DNA from: Acidipropionibacterium acidipropionici
Lineage (GTDB): Bacteria > Actinomycetota > Actinomycetes > Propionibacteriales > Propionibacteriaceae
Reading direction: 5' to 3'
Assembly: GCF_001441165.1 (NCBI RefSeq)
Contig: NZ_CP013126.1
Location: 2,137,551-2,201,550 of the forward strand
Length of the DNA: 64,000 bases
The translations under genes and the position numbers were made by a program. Positions 38,369-47,398 of the stretch are shown in pieces; the first letter of the stretch is position 1, and each line of letters starts with the position of its first letter. The notes under the pieces are model-generated. The model searched no databases. It saw only the letters and a list, made by a program, of their open reading frames with translations, and had not been told where the DNA came from.

Positions 38369-39496
38369 TCAGGGCTTGAGCCCGATGGACCTCAGGAAGA
38401 CCAGCGGATCGGTGGTGCTGTAGACATCGCCGGGGGTGGTGCCCGACGGGTAGTACTCGAAGTGGAGGTGGCAGCCGAAGGCCCGGCCGGTCTCGCCGGA
38501 GTAGCCGATCAGCTGTCCGGGCTTGACCGTCTGGCCCACGGAGACGTTGATGCTGCTCATATGCGCGTACAGCACCGAACCGCCGTTGGCCAGGTGGATC
38601 ACGACGTGATTGCCCGCCCATGAACCGCCGGTGGGCTGGCCGATGACGCCTGAGGAGACGGCGTGGAGAGGGGTGCCGCAGCCGGCGACGAAGTCCTCGC
38701 CGGTGTGCCAGCGCGCCCACGATCCGTATTCGCCCCAGTAGGAGCCCAGCGTGTAGGAGCCCTTGGCGATCGGCAGGGAGCCGGCCCCGGAGGTGGTCAG
38801 CGCGCTCAGGTCGCCGGTCTTGATGGGCTTGCCGGCCGCTGCCGCGGTCGCGGCCAGCTTGGCCTCGGCGGCCTTCTTCTCGGCGGCGATCTCCTTGGCG
38901 CGGGACTTGGCCTTGGCGACGTCGGCGTCCATCTCCTTCGCTCGTGCGGTCTCGGAGACGGAGTCGGCCTTGGCTCTGGCCTGGCTGTCTGTGGCGTCCA
39001 TCGCGCTGTTGCGCTGATCGGCCATCGACTGGCTCATGGCCTTGTCGAGCTCGGAGCGGATGGTGCTGCGCGACACGTTGGAGCCGCGTCCGTCCAGGGC
39101 GGGCAGTGAGCCCTTCTCTGCGGCCGCCTTGGAGTTGGTCGTCCCGGCCTTGGTGCTGGCGTCCTGGGACTCGTCGGTCCTGGGCTCGCCCCGCGTGATG
39201 TCCGGATGGTTCTTATCGATCGCCAGGGAGTGGACGTTGGTGGCCGATGAGGAGGAGGCGCTGGTCAGCATCACGGCGCCCCCGGTCACCAGGCCCAGGG
39301 CTCCGACGACGGACGCGGCCACCGCGACCTTGAAGGGGGAACGGCGCCGGTGCTCGGCGAAGGGCTCCTCGGTGGCCGCCTCGTCGGTGAGGTGGGGATC
39401 GGCGGTCGAGTCGTCATCGTCGGCGACGATCGCGGTGCGGAGAAAGTCGAGAGGTGCGAACCGGCCTTGGCGGCGCCTGGTTGTGCGAGTGCTCAC
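38369..39496 (-). CDS. Membrane-anchored M23 (LytM) peptidase with coiled coil
   Basis: A 375 aa envelope protein. A cytoplasmic N-tail of about 54 residues is followed by one transmembrane helix (55-77), an Ala/Lys/Glu-rich coiled coil (about 145-222) and a C-terminal M23 domain. Zinc-site residues His264 and Asp268 (HTGED) and the HLH motif (His343, His345) are present, so it is likely an active peptidoglycan endopeptidase rather than an EnvC-type activator. The GTG start has TAGGAG 4 bases upstream. Confidence 0.9.
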   Translation of the reverse strand: MSTRTTRRRQGRFAPLDFLRTAIVADDDDSTADPHLTDEAATEEPFAEHRRRSPFKVAVAASVVGALGLVTGGAVMLTSASSSSATNVHSLAIDKNHPDITRGEPRTDESQDASTKAGTTNSKAAAEKGSLPALDGRGSNVSRSTIRSELDKAMSQSMADQRNSAMDATDSQARAKADSVSETARAKEMDADVAKAKSRAKEIAAEKKAAEAKLAATAAAAGKPIKTGDLSALTTSGAGSLPIAKGSYTLGSYWGEYGSWARWHTGEDFVAGCGTPLHAVSSGVIGQPTGGSWAGNHVVIHLANGGSVLYAHMSSINVSVGQTVKPGQLIGYSGETGRAFGCHLHFEYYPSGTTPGDVYSTTDPLVFLRSIGLKP

Positions 39497-39599
39497 TGAA
39501 CTCCTACATGTCGCAGGACTGCGTCCTGACAGGATCTGCGGTTCGATCGGAGAGCCGTCGACCGGGTCGGATCCAGCCCTCTCCATGAATGCTGAGAAA

Positions 39600-39628
39600 A
39601 CCTTAGCATCTCTCAGGAAGCGATCCAA
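39600..39628 (-). promoter_or_regulatory. Promoter of the M23 peptidase gene
   Basis: On the minus strand TTGGAT (39623-39628), 17 bases, TAAGGT (39600-39605). The transcript would have a leader of about 95 bases. I looked for the ydaO c-di-AMP riboswitch that often precedes cell-wall hydrolases in actinobacteria and do not see it. Confidence 0.6.
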
Positions 39629-39763
39629 TTCCGGGGGATGCCTCCGTCGATGCACCGTCGGCCAGTCGGCTGCGCGTGTCAAGACGAGTCTCAGGAAATC
39701 CTCACCGAAGCTCCGGACGATCGCTGAAGCGTCTCGGGGGTCACCGGGCACTGGTGGGGTTGG

Positions 39764-39769
39764 TAGCCT
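39764..39769 (+). promoter_or_regulatory. Candidate -10 box of sucCD
   Basis: TAGCCT about 90 bases before the sucC start. The rest of the 360-base divergent region between the M23 gene and sucC holds only the M23 promoter. Confidence 0.4.
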
Positions 39770-39858
39770 GACGGCGCTGGGCGACGTCCGGTCGAGTGAC
39801 GCGTCCAGGGATCCGGATCCGATCCTTCGGAACGGCAACCTCGCAGAGCGGAGAGATT

Positions 39859-41034
39859 GTGGACCTGTACGAGTACCAAGCCCGCGACCTGTTCGAGAAG
39901 CACGGCGTCCCCGTGCTCCGCGGCATCGTCGCCCAGACCCCCCAGGAGGCGGCCGCAGCGGCGGCCGAGCTCGCCACCCCGGTCGTGGCCGTCAAGGCCC
40001 AGGTCAAGGTGGGCGGCCGCGGCAAAGCCGGCGGCGTCAAGATCGCCCGGTCGCCCCAGGAGGCGGCCGATCACGCCTCGGCGATTCTCGGGATGGACAT
40101 CAAGGGCCACACGGTCGGCAAGGTGATGATCGCCGAGGGGGCCGAGATCGCCGAGGAGTACTACTTCTCAATCCTGCTCGACCGTGGGGAGCGGCGCTAT
40201 CTGGCGATGTGCTCCCGCGAGGGCGGGATGGACATCGAGACCCTCGCCGCCGAGAGGCCCGAGGCCCTGGCCCGGGTGCCCGTTGACCCCATCGACGGCA
40301 TCGACGAGGCGAAGGCCCATGAGATCCTCACCGAGGCGGGCTTCCCCGAGGCCGATCAGCCGGCCATCGTGCCGGTCCTCCTGCGGCTCTGGGACGTCTA
40401 CACCGGTGAGGACGCCACCCTCGTCGAGGTCAACCCCATGGTGAGGACCGCGGACGGTTCGATCATCGCCCTGGACGGCAAGGTGACCCTGGACGGCAAT
40501 GCCGCCTTCCGTCACCCCGAGCACTCCGACCTCATCGACCGCGCCACCACTGACCCGCTGGAGCTGCGGGCCGGCGAGCTGGGGCTCAACTACGTCAAGC
40601 TCGACGGCATCGTCGGCGTCATCGGCAACGGCGCCGGACTCGTGATGAGTACCCTCGACGTCGTCGCCTACGCCGGGGAGGAGTTCCCCGGATCGCCCAA
40701 GCCCGCGAACTTCCTCGACATCGGCGGCGGCGCCTCGGCCGAGATCATGGCCAACGGCCTGGACCTCATCATGTCCGACCCCCAGGTGAAGTCGGTCTTC
40801 GTCAATGTGTTCGGGGGCATCACCGCCTGCGATGCGGTGGCCAACGGCATCAAGTCCGCACTGGAGAGCCTCGGCGACCGGGCCACCAAGCCGCTGGTGG
40901 TGAGGCTGGACGGCAATGCCGTCGAACAGGGCCGCGCGATCCTCAACGACTTCAACCATCCGCTCGTGACCATGGCCGCCACCATGGACGAGGCCGCCAG
41001 CAAGGCCGCCGAGCTCGCTTCCAGGGAGGCCTGA
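39859..41034 (+). CDS. sucC: Succinyl-CoA synthetase (ADP-forming) beta subunit
   Basis: A 391 aa subunit with an ATP-grasp domain. Starting [19 protein letters not shown] it has the expected [23 protein letters not shown] and the C-terminal [10 protein letters not shown] loop that binds succinate and the phosphohistidine. Interconverts succinyl-CoA and succinate with ATP in the TCA cycle. In propionibacteria it sits beside the methylmalonyl-CoA route. The GTG start is taken because GGAGAG is 3-9 bases upstream and the family begins here. Confidence 0.97.
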   Translation: MDLYEYQARDLFEKHGVPVLRGIVAQTPQEAAAAAAELATPVVAVKAQVKVGGRGKAGGVKIARSPQEAADHASAILGMDIKGHTVGKVMIAEGAEIAEEYYFSILLDRGERRYLAMCSREGGMDIETLAAERPEALARVPVDPIDGIDEAKAHEILTEAGFPEADQPAIVPVLLRLWDVYTGEDATLVEVNPMVRTADGSIIALDGKVTLDGNAAFRHPEHSDLIDRATTDPLELRAGELGLNYVKLDGIVGVIGNGAGLVMSTLDVVAYAGEEFPGSPKPANFLDIGGGASAEIMANGLDLIMSDPQVKSVFVNVFGGITACDAVANGIKSALESLGDRATKPLVVRLDGNAVEQGRAILNDFNHPLVTMAATMDEAASKAAELASREA

Positions 41035-41038
41035 ACCA

Positions 41039-41932
41039 GTGTCCATCATTCTTGATCAGAACGCCCGGATCATCGTCCAGGGGATGACCGGCTCCGAGGG
41101 TATGAAGCACACCACCCGGATGCTGGCCTCCGGCTCGCAGATCGTCGGCGGCGTCAACCCGCGCAAGGCCGGGCAGTCGGTCGACTTCCCGGGCGGGGTC
41201 AGCGTGCCCGTCTTCGGTGGCGTCAAGGAGGCTATGGAGGCCACCGGAGCCGACACCACCGTCATCTTCGTGCCCGCCCGGTTCACGAAATCGGCGGTTC
41301 TGGAGGCCATCGAGGCCGAGATCCAGCTCGTCGTGTGCATCACCGAGGGCGTCCCCGCCAAGGACGAGACCGAATTCGTCACCGCCGCACGGCGCAGCGG
41401 GAAGACCCGCATCATCGGACCCAACTGCCCCGGGATCATCAGCCCCGGGAAGTCGAACGCGGGGATCACCCCGGCCGACATCACCGGGCCCGGACGCGTC
41501 GGCCTGGTCTCCAAGTCCGGCACCCTCACCTATCAGCTCATGTACGAGGTGCGCGACCTGGGCATCTCGACGGCCTTGGGCATCGGCGGCGACCCGGTGG
41601 TCGGCACCACCCACATCGACGCCCTGCAGGCCTTCGAGGACGATCCGGAGACCGACGTCATCGTGATGATCGGCGAGATCGGCGGTGACGCCGAGGAGCG
41701 TGCCGCCGCCTACATCGCCGAGCACATCACCAAGCCGGTGATCGGCTACGTCGCCGGGTTCACCGCGCCGGAGGGCAAGACGATGGGGCACGCCGGTGCC
41801 ATCGTCTCGGGATCCTCGGGTACCGCGGCGGCCAAGAAGGCGGCCCTCGAGGCCGCCGGCGTCCGCGTCGGCAAGACCCCCTCGGAGACCGCCCGGCTGG
41901 CTCACGAGGCGATCGAGGGACTCAGCCGCTGA
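41039..41932 (+). CDS. sucD: Succinyl-CoA synthetase alpha subunit
   Basis: A 297 aa subunit carrying the CoA-binding Rossmann domain ([16 protein letters not shown]) and the active-site histidine in [13 protein letters not shown] that is phosphorylated during catalysis. It starts with GTG four bases after sucC, so the two are co-translated. It ends the sucCD operon before a strong hairpin. Confidence 0.97.
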   Translation: MSIILDQNARIIVQGMTGSEGMKHTTRMLASGSQIVGGVNPRKAGQSVDFPGGVSVPVFGGVKEAMEATGADTTVIFVPARFTKSAVLEAIEAEIQLVVCITEGVPAKDETEFVTAARRSGKTRIIGPNCPGIISPGKSNAGITPADITGPGRVGLVSKSGTLTYQLMYEVRDLGISTALGIGGDPVVGTTHIDALQAFEDDPETDVIVMIGEIGGDAEERAAAYIAEHITKPVIGYVAGFTAPEGKTMGHAGAIVSGSSGTAAAKKAALEAAGVRVGKTPSETARLAHEAIEGLSR

Positions 41933-41940
41933 GTTCTCCG

Positions 41941-41982
41941 CGTGGAAGGGGCCCACACCTCCGGGTGCGGGGCCCTTCCGCG
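41941..41982 (+). terminator. sucCD terminator
   Basis: A long hairpin with outer arms CGTGGAAGGG and CCCTTCCGCG around a CACC/GGTG inner stem, 9 bases after the sucD stop. Confidence 0.75.
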
Positions 41983-42005
41983 TTGTGGCCCCGGTTCCTA
42001 CCGGT

Positions 42006-42074
42006 CCCAATGTGGCGCGTAGTGGCGACCGGGCACAGAAACCGGGCCTCCCGGCCGCTGGGGGCCACATTGAG
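42006..42074. repeat. Palindromic element A, copy 5
   Basis: 69 bp. The left arm CCCAATGTGGCG is intact and the right arm has one change (CCACATTGAGG). It lies between convergent sucD and the 623-aa membrane protein gene. Confidence 0.9.
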
Positions 42075-42080
42075 GCCCGG

Positions 42081-42129
42081 GGCGCACCGGGGCGGGGAGC
42101 GGTTGGCCGTGGCGCACCGGGGCGGGGAG
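42081..42129 (+). repeat. Direct repeat GGCGCACCGGGGCGGGGAG, two copies
   Basis: Identical 19-base units at 42081-42099 and 42111-42129, immediately after palindromic element A copy 5. Confidence 0.85.
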
Positions 42130-42170
42130 GGCCGCCGAGGGCGGGGGCGGGGTGGGGTGGGGCGCGGGAC

Positions 42171-44042
42171 TCAGCGGATCTGCGTGGCCCGCTGAGCGGC
42201 GCGCACCGTGAGCTGTGACCAGTCGTCGTCGGTGAACCGGTAGCTGGTCGAGACGTTGGCCAGCAGGTAGACCGCCTTGTCTCCGGCGGAGGCGACGGCC
42301 ACCTGGTAGATGGCGCTCTGGCCCGAACCGGTGTCCTGGGTGACGATGAAGGAACGCCCCGAGATGGCGACGTTGCCCTCACCGATCCCGGTGAAGGTCT
42401 TCCCGTTGCTGATCTTCGCGGTCTTGAGGGACTTGGCGCACCCGGCGATGCTGTCGCCGATCTTCTTCGTGAAGGCGGCCGAACCCTTAGCGTCGGAGAA
42501 GCGGAAGCGCAGCTGGTCGACCCCGAAGCCCTGGGGGGCCGAGGAGTCCTGGTACATCAGATAGGTGCGCTGCCTGCGCTCGCTGGGACCGGCCGCGGTG
42601 GCGAGAGTGAGCCCCTCGCACTGGGTGCCCTTGCTGGACACGTTGGCCTCGGCCGTCTGGCGCCACTCGCCCTGGTCCGGGGTGATCCGGGGGAAGTCGG
42701 AGGTCACCGGCCACCCGGCGTCACCGGCCACCGGCGGCACCGTGTTCTTGGCGCTCACCGAGGCCGGGCAGGTTCCGCCGACCAGGTCGCAGCTGCGCGA
42801 CGCCGCCCCTGCCATCGCCTTCCCGGCGTTCTCGGCGGCGATCGGAGTGTCGTAGTTCGCGGCGTCGACCGCCTGGATCTCACGACCGAAACGGGCCAGC
42901 ACGACCGTCCGGTACTGGGTCTTGGCACCCTGGTAGGCGATCGTCAGCGAGACCGACTCGTCGCCCAGACCCGTGAACGACGAGGCCGAGACGATGTGGG
43001 TGGGCACCGAGTCGCAAGAGGCCAGGGATGCCGCCTCCACCTTGTAGGCCGTCTTCGCGGTGGCCTCGTCGGCGTATCCGTCGACCCGGTGCAGAGCAGC
43101 GGTCGACGTCTTGGTCGTGGTGGAGAAGGTCCGCTGCCAGGTCGACACCGGATTCGGATGGCCGGTGTCGCGCACGATGCAGGAGACGCCGTCGGTGGCG
43201 TCCGAGGGTACCTGGGAGACGGTGTTGTCGACCCGCCACTGCGCATTCGCGTCGATGCTGGCGGCGTCCTTGACGTCCATCAGGGAGGTCTGCGGGATGG
43301 GGGTCACCGTGCTCCCGCCGGCCGACGAGGCGGTCGGACCGGCGACTGGAGTGCGCCCGCCCAACCTGGAGACCGCGACGAAGACGATCGCGCCGAGCAG
43401 AACGGCCACCACCGCCCACGTCCACCAGTGACGGAACGGGGACCGGTCGACGACCAGCTCGTCGCCGTCAGACCCGTTGCGCCGTGAGGCGGCCTCCTTC
43501 TCAGGGGCCGACTGCTCGGAACTCGCCCGTGTCGCGGCGGGCTCCTCGGAACGCCAGGAGCGCTGACGGCGGGACCGATGAGTCTGCGCCTCGCCCGCAG
43601 GACGGCGGAACGTGGCGTCGGGGTCGGACCCCTCAAGGGCCACGGCGGGGGAGGCCGCCGAGGACGAGGCGTCCTCGGTCGGGCTGTCGGGAGCCGGGTT
43701 CGCGGACCCTTGAGCGTCGGCCGGAGGAGGCGGCACAGGGGTGGTGGGGGTGACGGCGGAGCGGGCCGGGGTCCGGAAGGGCTTCTCCTCGAAGACCGGG
43801 CCCTCCTCGTCATCGGGGAGGAATCCGCGGCGAGGGGCCGATGAGCCCGAACCCGTGGGGGACTGCGCGTCATCGGCGCTCGAGATCGTCGGTGAACCGG
43901 AGGTCGCCGGTGAGCCGGACGAGGCCGAGGACGGCGTCCCGGCTGAGGTATCGTCGCCCTCGTCGCGGCGTCCCTGCGGGGCCTGCTCGCCCTGCCCCGA
44001 GGGCATCGCCCGCCGGGGTCGGTTCGTGGGTTCGTCGCTCAC
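42171..44042 (-). CDS. Membrane-anchored protein with two extracellular sensor-like domains
   Basis: A 623 aa protein I cannot name. The first 200 residues are a low-complexity Ser/Pro/Ala/Glu-rich cytoplasmic region. One transmembrane helix (HWWTWAVVAVLLGAIVFVAV, about 204-223) follows, then about 390 extracytoplasmic residues. These contain two related units: the first has SSFTGLGDESVSLTI and the second KTFTGIGEGNVAISG, each with conserved Cys residues. The layout resembles PknH/LppH-type extracellular sensor domains without a kinase. GTG start with GGAGG upstream. Confidence 0.7.
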   Translation of the reverse strand: MSDEPTNRPRRAMPSGQGEQAPQGRRDEGDDTSAGTPSSASSGSPATSGSPTISSADDAQSPTGSGSSAPRRGFLPDDEEGPVFEEKPFRTPARSAVTPTTPVPPPPADAQGSANPAPDSPTEDASSSAASPAVALEGSDPDATFRRPAGEAQTHRSRRQRSWRSEEPAATRASSEQSAPEKEAASRRNGSDGDELVVDRSPFRHWWTWAVVAVLLGAIVFVAVSRLGGRTPVAGPTASSAGGSTVTPIPQTSLMDVKDAASIDANAQWRVDNTVSQVPSDATDGVSCIVRDTGHPNPVSTWQRTFSTTTKTSTAALHRVDGYADEATAKTAYKVEAASLASCDSVPTHIVSASSFTGLGDESVSLTIAYQGAKTQYRTVVLARFGREIQAVDAANYDTPIAAENAGKAMAGAASRSCDLVGGTCPASVSAKNTVPPVAGDAGWPVTSDFPRITPDQGEWRQTAEANVSSKGTQCEGLTLATAAGPSERRQRTYLMYQDSSAPQGFGVDQLRFRFSDAKGSAAFTKKIGDSIAGCAKSLKTAKISNGKTFTGIGEGNVAISGRSFIVTQDTGSGQSAIYQVAVASAGDKAVYLLANVSTSYRFTDDDWSQLTVRAAQRATQIR

Positions 44043-44248
44043 TCGGGTGCCTCCAGGATTTGTCTCTGTCGAACACGACTCTCGCGCGAGCTTACCCGGA
44101 GGGGGCCGGGTAAGGGCGCACAACAGGCCGTGGCGGCGGCCCCGGAACGAACCGTCGCGCGCCGACCGGTCGGGCGCTCCGACGATCGGTGGAGACCTCC
44201 GACCATCTGGAATGGTAGGAACTGTCATCGAAGGAAGGAAGTCGAGCC

Positions 44249-45619
44249 GTGCCCTCATCACACCGTTCCCGCGGCAGGGGAAGCGCCTCCGACTCCCTGG
44301 ACGAACGAGTGGATCTCAGCGTGGCGTCCTCGGCCAGGCCCCGTGGCGGGGCCGTTCAGCCGCGCTGGCCGTGGCCCGTGGTGACAGTCCTGGGATGCCT
44401 GCTCGGCGTCGGCGGCGTATGGGTCGTGCTCACCGGGATCCTGGCCCCGGAATGGCTGGCCCTCAAGAACGGACGGTTCTCCGACCTCACCGGCGGTGCG
44501 ACACGGCTCTGGCTTCTGGCCCACGGCGTCCCGATCACCGGTCTGGGGCTGCACCTCGGCCTCGCACCGCTGGGCCTCACCGTGATCATCGTGCTCGTGG
44601 GGGAGCAGACCTGCAGATTCGGGGCCCGGGTGATGTCGGCGGGACGCCGTGCGGCCGGCAGAGTACCCAGCTGGCGGACGGCCGGCCAGGTGGCGGCCGT
44701 CCACGCCTCGACCCACCTGGTGCTCGTGATCCTGCTGTGCGGATCGGTGGGCGCCGCGCCATGGCCCGGCGGCCTGGTCGGGGGGCTGGCGGCAGGCGTC
44801 ATCGCAGGACTGGTGGGAGCGGTCCGCGGAGCCCGGCTCGATCCGGCAGAACTGGTCCCGCCCGTGCTGCGCGGGATCCCGCTGGCGGCCGGGGCGGGGG
44901 TGGCCGTTGTGCTGGCCGGCGGAGCCATCGTCCTGGCCGTCGCTCTCCTCATGCACGGGGAACGCGTCATCGCACTCCATGAGGGACTGGCGCCGGGCCC
45001 GTGGGGCGGATTCGTCCTGTTCCTGGTGGAGCTGGCATGGCTTCCCGACCTCCTCATGTGGGCGGCGTCCTGGGCCCTGGGCTCCGGATTCGCCGTCGGG
45101 ATCGGATCCTCGGTCAGCCCCTTCGGCGTCCACCTCGGCATGATCCCGTCCATCCCGGTGCTCGCCGCCCTGCCCGACCCCGGCACGCCGATGATCGTCG
45201 CACGCCTGTGGATGATCCTGCCCGTGATCGCCGGGGCCGTGGCCGGCGTGCTCGTCCTCAGGGATCGCGACGGCGCCGGAATCGGGGCGTCGGTGGGGTA
45301 CGGGGCGGCCGCCGGCGCCGCGTCGGGTCTGCTGGTGGCCCTGGTCGGGGTGCTGTCAGGGGGTGCTGTCGGATCGGGGCGGCTCGCACAGACCGGTGCG
45401 CTGATGCCTCAGACCCTCGGCCTGGCCGTGGGGCTGCTGGGGATCGGAGGGGCCCTGAGCTCCCTGGTGGTCGCGCTGATCCGCCGACACCGGAACGCCT
45501 CAGGGACGCCACAGACTCCCGAGGGCGGCGAGGAGCGCCGGACGGGCGGATCGCACCGGGTGTCGCGCAAACGCAGCTGGGAGGACGAGGCCGGCGAGGA
45601 GACCAGACCGGTGCGGTGA
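44249..45619 (+). CDS. DUF6350 family polytopic membrane protein
   Basis: A 456 aa protein with about ten hydrophobic segments and a basic/acidic C-tail. It matches the actinobacterial family (DUF6350, sometimes called PerM-like, implicated in cell division) found between sucCD and purNH in many actinobacteria. The same relative order is kept here except for the riboflavin operon inserted after it. Typical features are the FVLFLVELAWLPDLLMWAAS and GVHLGMIPSIPVLAALP segments. GTG with AAGGAAGGAAG upstream. Confidence 0.8.
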   Translation: MPSSHRSRGRGSASDSLDERVDLSVASSARPRGGAVQPRWPWPVVTVLGCLLGVGGVWVVLTGILAPEWLALKNGRFSDLTGGATRLWLLAHGVPITGLGLHLGLAPLGLTVIIVLVGEQTCRFGARVMSAGRRAAGRVPSWRTAGQVAAVHASTHLVLVILLCGSVGAAPWPGGLVGGLAAGVIAGLVGAVRGARLDPAELVPPVLRGIPLAAGAGVAVVLAGGAIVLAVALLMHGERVIALHEGLAPGPWGGFVLFLVELAWLPDLLMWAASWALGSGFAVGIGSSVSPFGVHLGMIPSIPVLAALPDPGTPMIVARLWMILPVIAGAVAGVLVLRDRDGAGIGASVGYGAAAGAASGLLVALVGVLSGGAVGSGRLAQTGALMPQTLGLAVGLLGIGGALSSLVVALIRRHRNASGTPQTPEGGEERRTGGSHRVSRKRSWEDEAGEETRPVR

Positions 45620-45668
45620 ACCCGCCCTGGGTCGCGCTGGGGCCGCGGGTGCATACTGGTGGCGCACA

Positions 45669-45808
45669 CGTGCTCCGGGGTCGGTGAAAATCCGAACCGG
45701 CGGTGACAGTCCGCGAACCGTCTTCTCAGGGGAACAATCCCCGGCAGGGGCGGCCGAACCGGTGGAAATCCGGTACCGACGGTGAAAGTCCGGATGGGAG
45801 GCAGCACG
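45669..45808 (+). ncRNA. FMN riboswitch (RFN element)
   Basis: All conserved blocks of the FMN aptamer are present in order: CTCCGGGGTCGGTGAAAATC, CCGGCGGTGACAGTCCGCGA, GAACCGGTGGAAATCCGGTA, CCGACGGTGAAAGTCCGGAT and GGGAGGCAGCACG. P1 closes by pairing of CGTGCT (45669-45674) with AGCACG (45803-45808). TACTGG at 45654-45659 may be the -10 box. FMN binding should shut down the rib operon. Confidence 0.96.
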
Positions 45809-45999
45809 GGGGCCCGCGCGGCGACGCGTCGGACCTACCAGGTGCGCGCCGATGGTGCGCACGGGTCCGGACGTCGGCGTCGGTCGTGCCGTCGCACGGC
45901 CGATCCTCCGCGTACCCATGGTCGGAGGCGACAACCCGATCAGGAAGGCTCAGGCGACCCCGGAGATCCGTGACGCAGCGGACCGAGAAGGGGTGCCGG
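45809..45999 (+). promoter_or_regulatory. Expression platform between the FMN aptamer and ribD
   Basis: No gene. Two hairpins are visible: GTGCGC / GCGCAC (45842-45862) and CGTGC-CGTC-GCACG (45885-45898, extendable on both sides). No U-run follows either, so control may be by Rho-dependent termination or by masking of the GAGAAGGGG ribosome binding site. Confidence 0.5.
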
Positions 46000-47187
46000 A
46001 TGGATCACGAGGACGCATCGAGCGATGCCCTGGGCGAACAGCGCGACTCTGAAGGGCGCGCGGAGCGTGAGTCGGTCAGGTGCGCGGAGCGCGAGTCGAT
46101 CAGGCGCGCAGAGCGCGACGCCATGGAGCGGGCCCTCGAACTGGCCGCGCTCGGACCGGTACCCGATCCGAACCCAAGAGTCGGGTGCGTCCTCATCGAT
46201 GAGCGCGGCCGTGTCGTCGGCCAGGGCCACCATCACGGCGCCGGCACCCCGCACGCCGAGATCGAGGCACTGCGCAGTCTTGCCCGGCCGGCCTCCGGGC
46301 TGACCGCGGTCGTGACACTGGAGCCCTGCAATCACACAGGTCGCACCGGGCCCTGCTCACAGGCGCTCATCGAGGCCGGGATCTCACGGGTGGTGATCGG
46401 TCAGGACGATCCCAACCCCCAGGCGGCCGGAGGCGGCGTGGCCCTGGAGGAGGCCGGGATCCAGGTGGTGCGCGGTGTGCTCCGCGATCGGGCCGCCGCG
46501 CTCAATCAGGACTGGGACTTCGCCGTGCGGCACGGCCGGCCCAAGGTGGTGTGGAAATACGCCGCCACCCTCGACGGCCGGTCCGCGGCCGCCGACGGCA
46601 CCAGCCGGTGGATCACATCATCCCTGGCGCGCGCCCAGGTGCACCGTGAACGGGCCCGGTGCGGAGCCCTGGTGATCGGCACCGGCACCGCCCTGGCCGA
46701 TGACCCCCGGTTGACGGTCCGGGGCATCGACATCCCGCACCAGCCACTGCGGGTCGTGGTGGGGCATCGGGAGCTGCCCAGCAGCATGCAGGTGTTCTCG
46801 GACGAGGCCCCCACCCTGCAGCTGCGCGAGCACGATCCGGCCGCAGTGCTGGCCGAACTGGACCGTCGCGGGATCCGCCGCGTGTGGCTGGAGGGAGGAC
46901 CGACCCTGGCTGGGGCCTTCTGGCGTGCCGGCCTCATCGACGAGGTGGTGGCGCACCTGGCGCCCAAGCTGCTCGGATCCGGGGCCCCTGCACTGGGCGA
47001 TGCAGGGGTCTCGACCATCGGCGAGGCCCATCGTCTGGTGATCGACGAGGTCTCGATGCTCGGCCCCGACCTCTGCGTGCGCGCGCACCCCGATCCCGGC
47101 ACCCGCCCTGACCCTGGCACCCGCCTCGACCCTGGCACCCGACTCGATCCCCAATGTGGCGCACAGGGGCGTGGGAGTCATGAATGA
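46000..47187 (+). CDS. ribD: Bifunctional riboflavin biosynthesis deaminase/reductase RibD
   Basis: Deaminates and reduces the first pyrimidine intermediate of riboflavin synthesis. The 395 aa protein has zinc-site residues His85 and Glu87 (HAE) and Cys110 and Cys119 (PCNHTGRTGPC), then the reductase domain (GRPKVVWKYAATLDGRSAA). Two ends are unusual. The first 40 residues hold three RAERESxR repeats before the normal MERALELAALG start. The C-terminus has DPGTRP/DPGTRL repeats and then runs into palindromic element A, which provides the stop codon. GAGAAGGGG precedes ATG 46000. Confidence 0.93.
   Translation: MDHEDASSDALGEQRDSEGRAERESVRCAERESIRRAERDAMERALELAALGPVPDPNPRVGCVLIDERGRVVGQGHHHGAGTPHAEIEALRSLARPASGLTAVVTLEPCNHTGRTGPCSQALIEAGISRVVIGQDDPNPQAAGGGVALEEAGIQVVRGVLRDRAAALNQDWDFAVRHGRPKVVWKYAATLDGRSAAADGTSRWITSSLARAQVHRERARCGALVIGTGTALADDPRLTVRGIDIPHQPLRVVVGHRELPSSMQVFSDEAPTLQLREHDPAAVLAELDRRGIRRVWLEGGPTLAGAFWRAGLIDEVVAHLAPKLLGSGAPALGDAGVSTIGEAHRLVIDEVSMLGPDLCVRAHPDPGTRPDPGTRLDPGTRLDPQCGAQGRGSHE
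47092..47145 (+). repeat. Three 18-bp tandem units at the ribD 3' end
   Basis: Units at 47092, 47110 and 47128 encode DPGTRP, DPGTRL and DPGTRL. A partial fourth unit (GATCCC) merges with the left arm of palindromic element A copy 6. Confidence 0.9.
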
Positions 47188-47217
47188 GGCCTCGCCGCCG
47201 CTGGACGCCACATTGGG
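47150..47217. repeat. Palindromic element A, copy 6, overlapping ribD
   Basis: 68 bp with intact arms CCCAATGTGGCG and CGCCACATTGGG. The left half is translated as the last 12 residues of RibD, and the TGA stop lies in its centre. It therefore sits inside the rib transcript between ribD and ribE. Confidence 0.95.
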
Positions 47218-47398
47218 GTCCCGGCTCGCCGACCTGTCGCGGGCGGAGTCGAGACGGGACGGACAGGCCCCGGGGCGCGGGCACCCAACAAGACAGCCGA
47301 GCACCATGACACAGACCGGCAACACGATGCATACAAGCAGTACCGACAGACAGCACAGACAACCCGAGACGGGCAGCACAGGCAGGGAGACAACAGAG

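Noticed and set aside
39497-39858. c-di-AMP (ydaO) riboswitch before the M23 peptidase gene
   Set aside because: The expected conserved blocks are missing; only a promoter was found.
45852-46052. 66-codon ORF between the FMN aptamer and ribD
   Set aside because: No ribosome binding site, overlaps the ribD start out of frame, and lies in the riboswitch expression platform.
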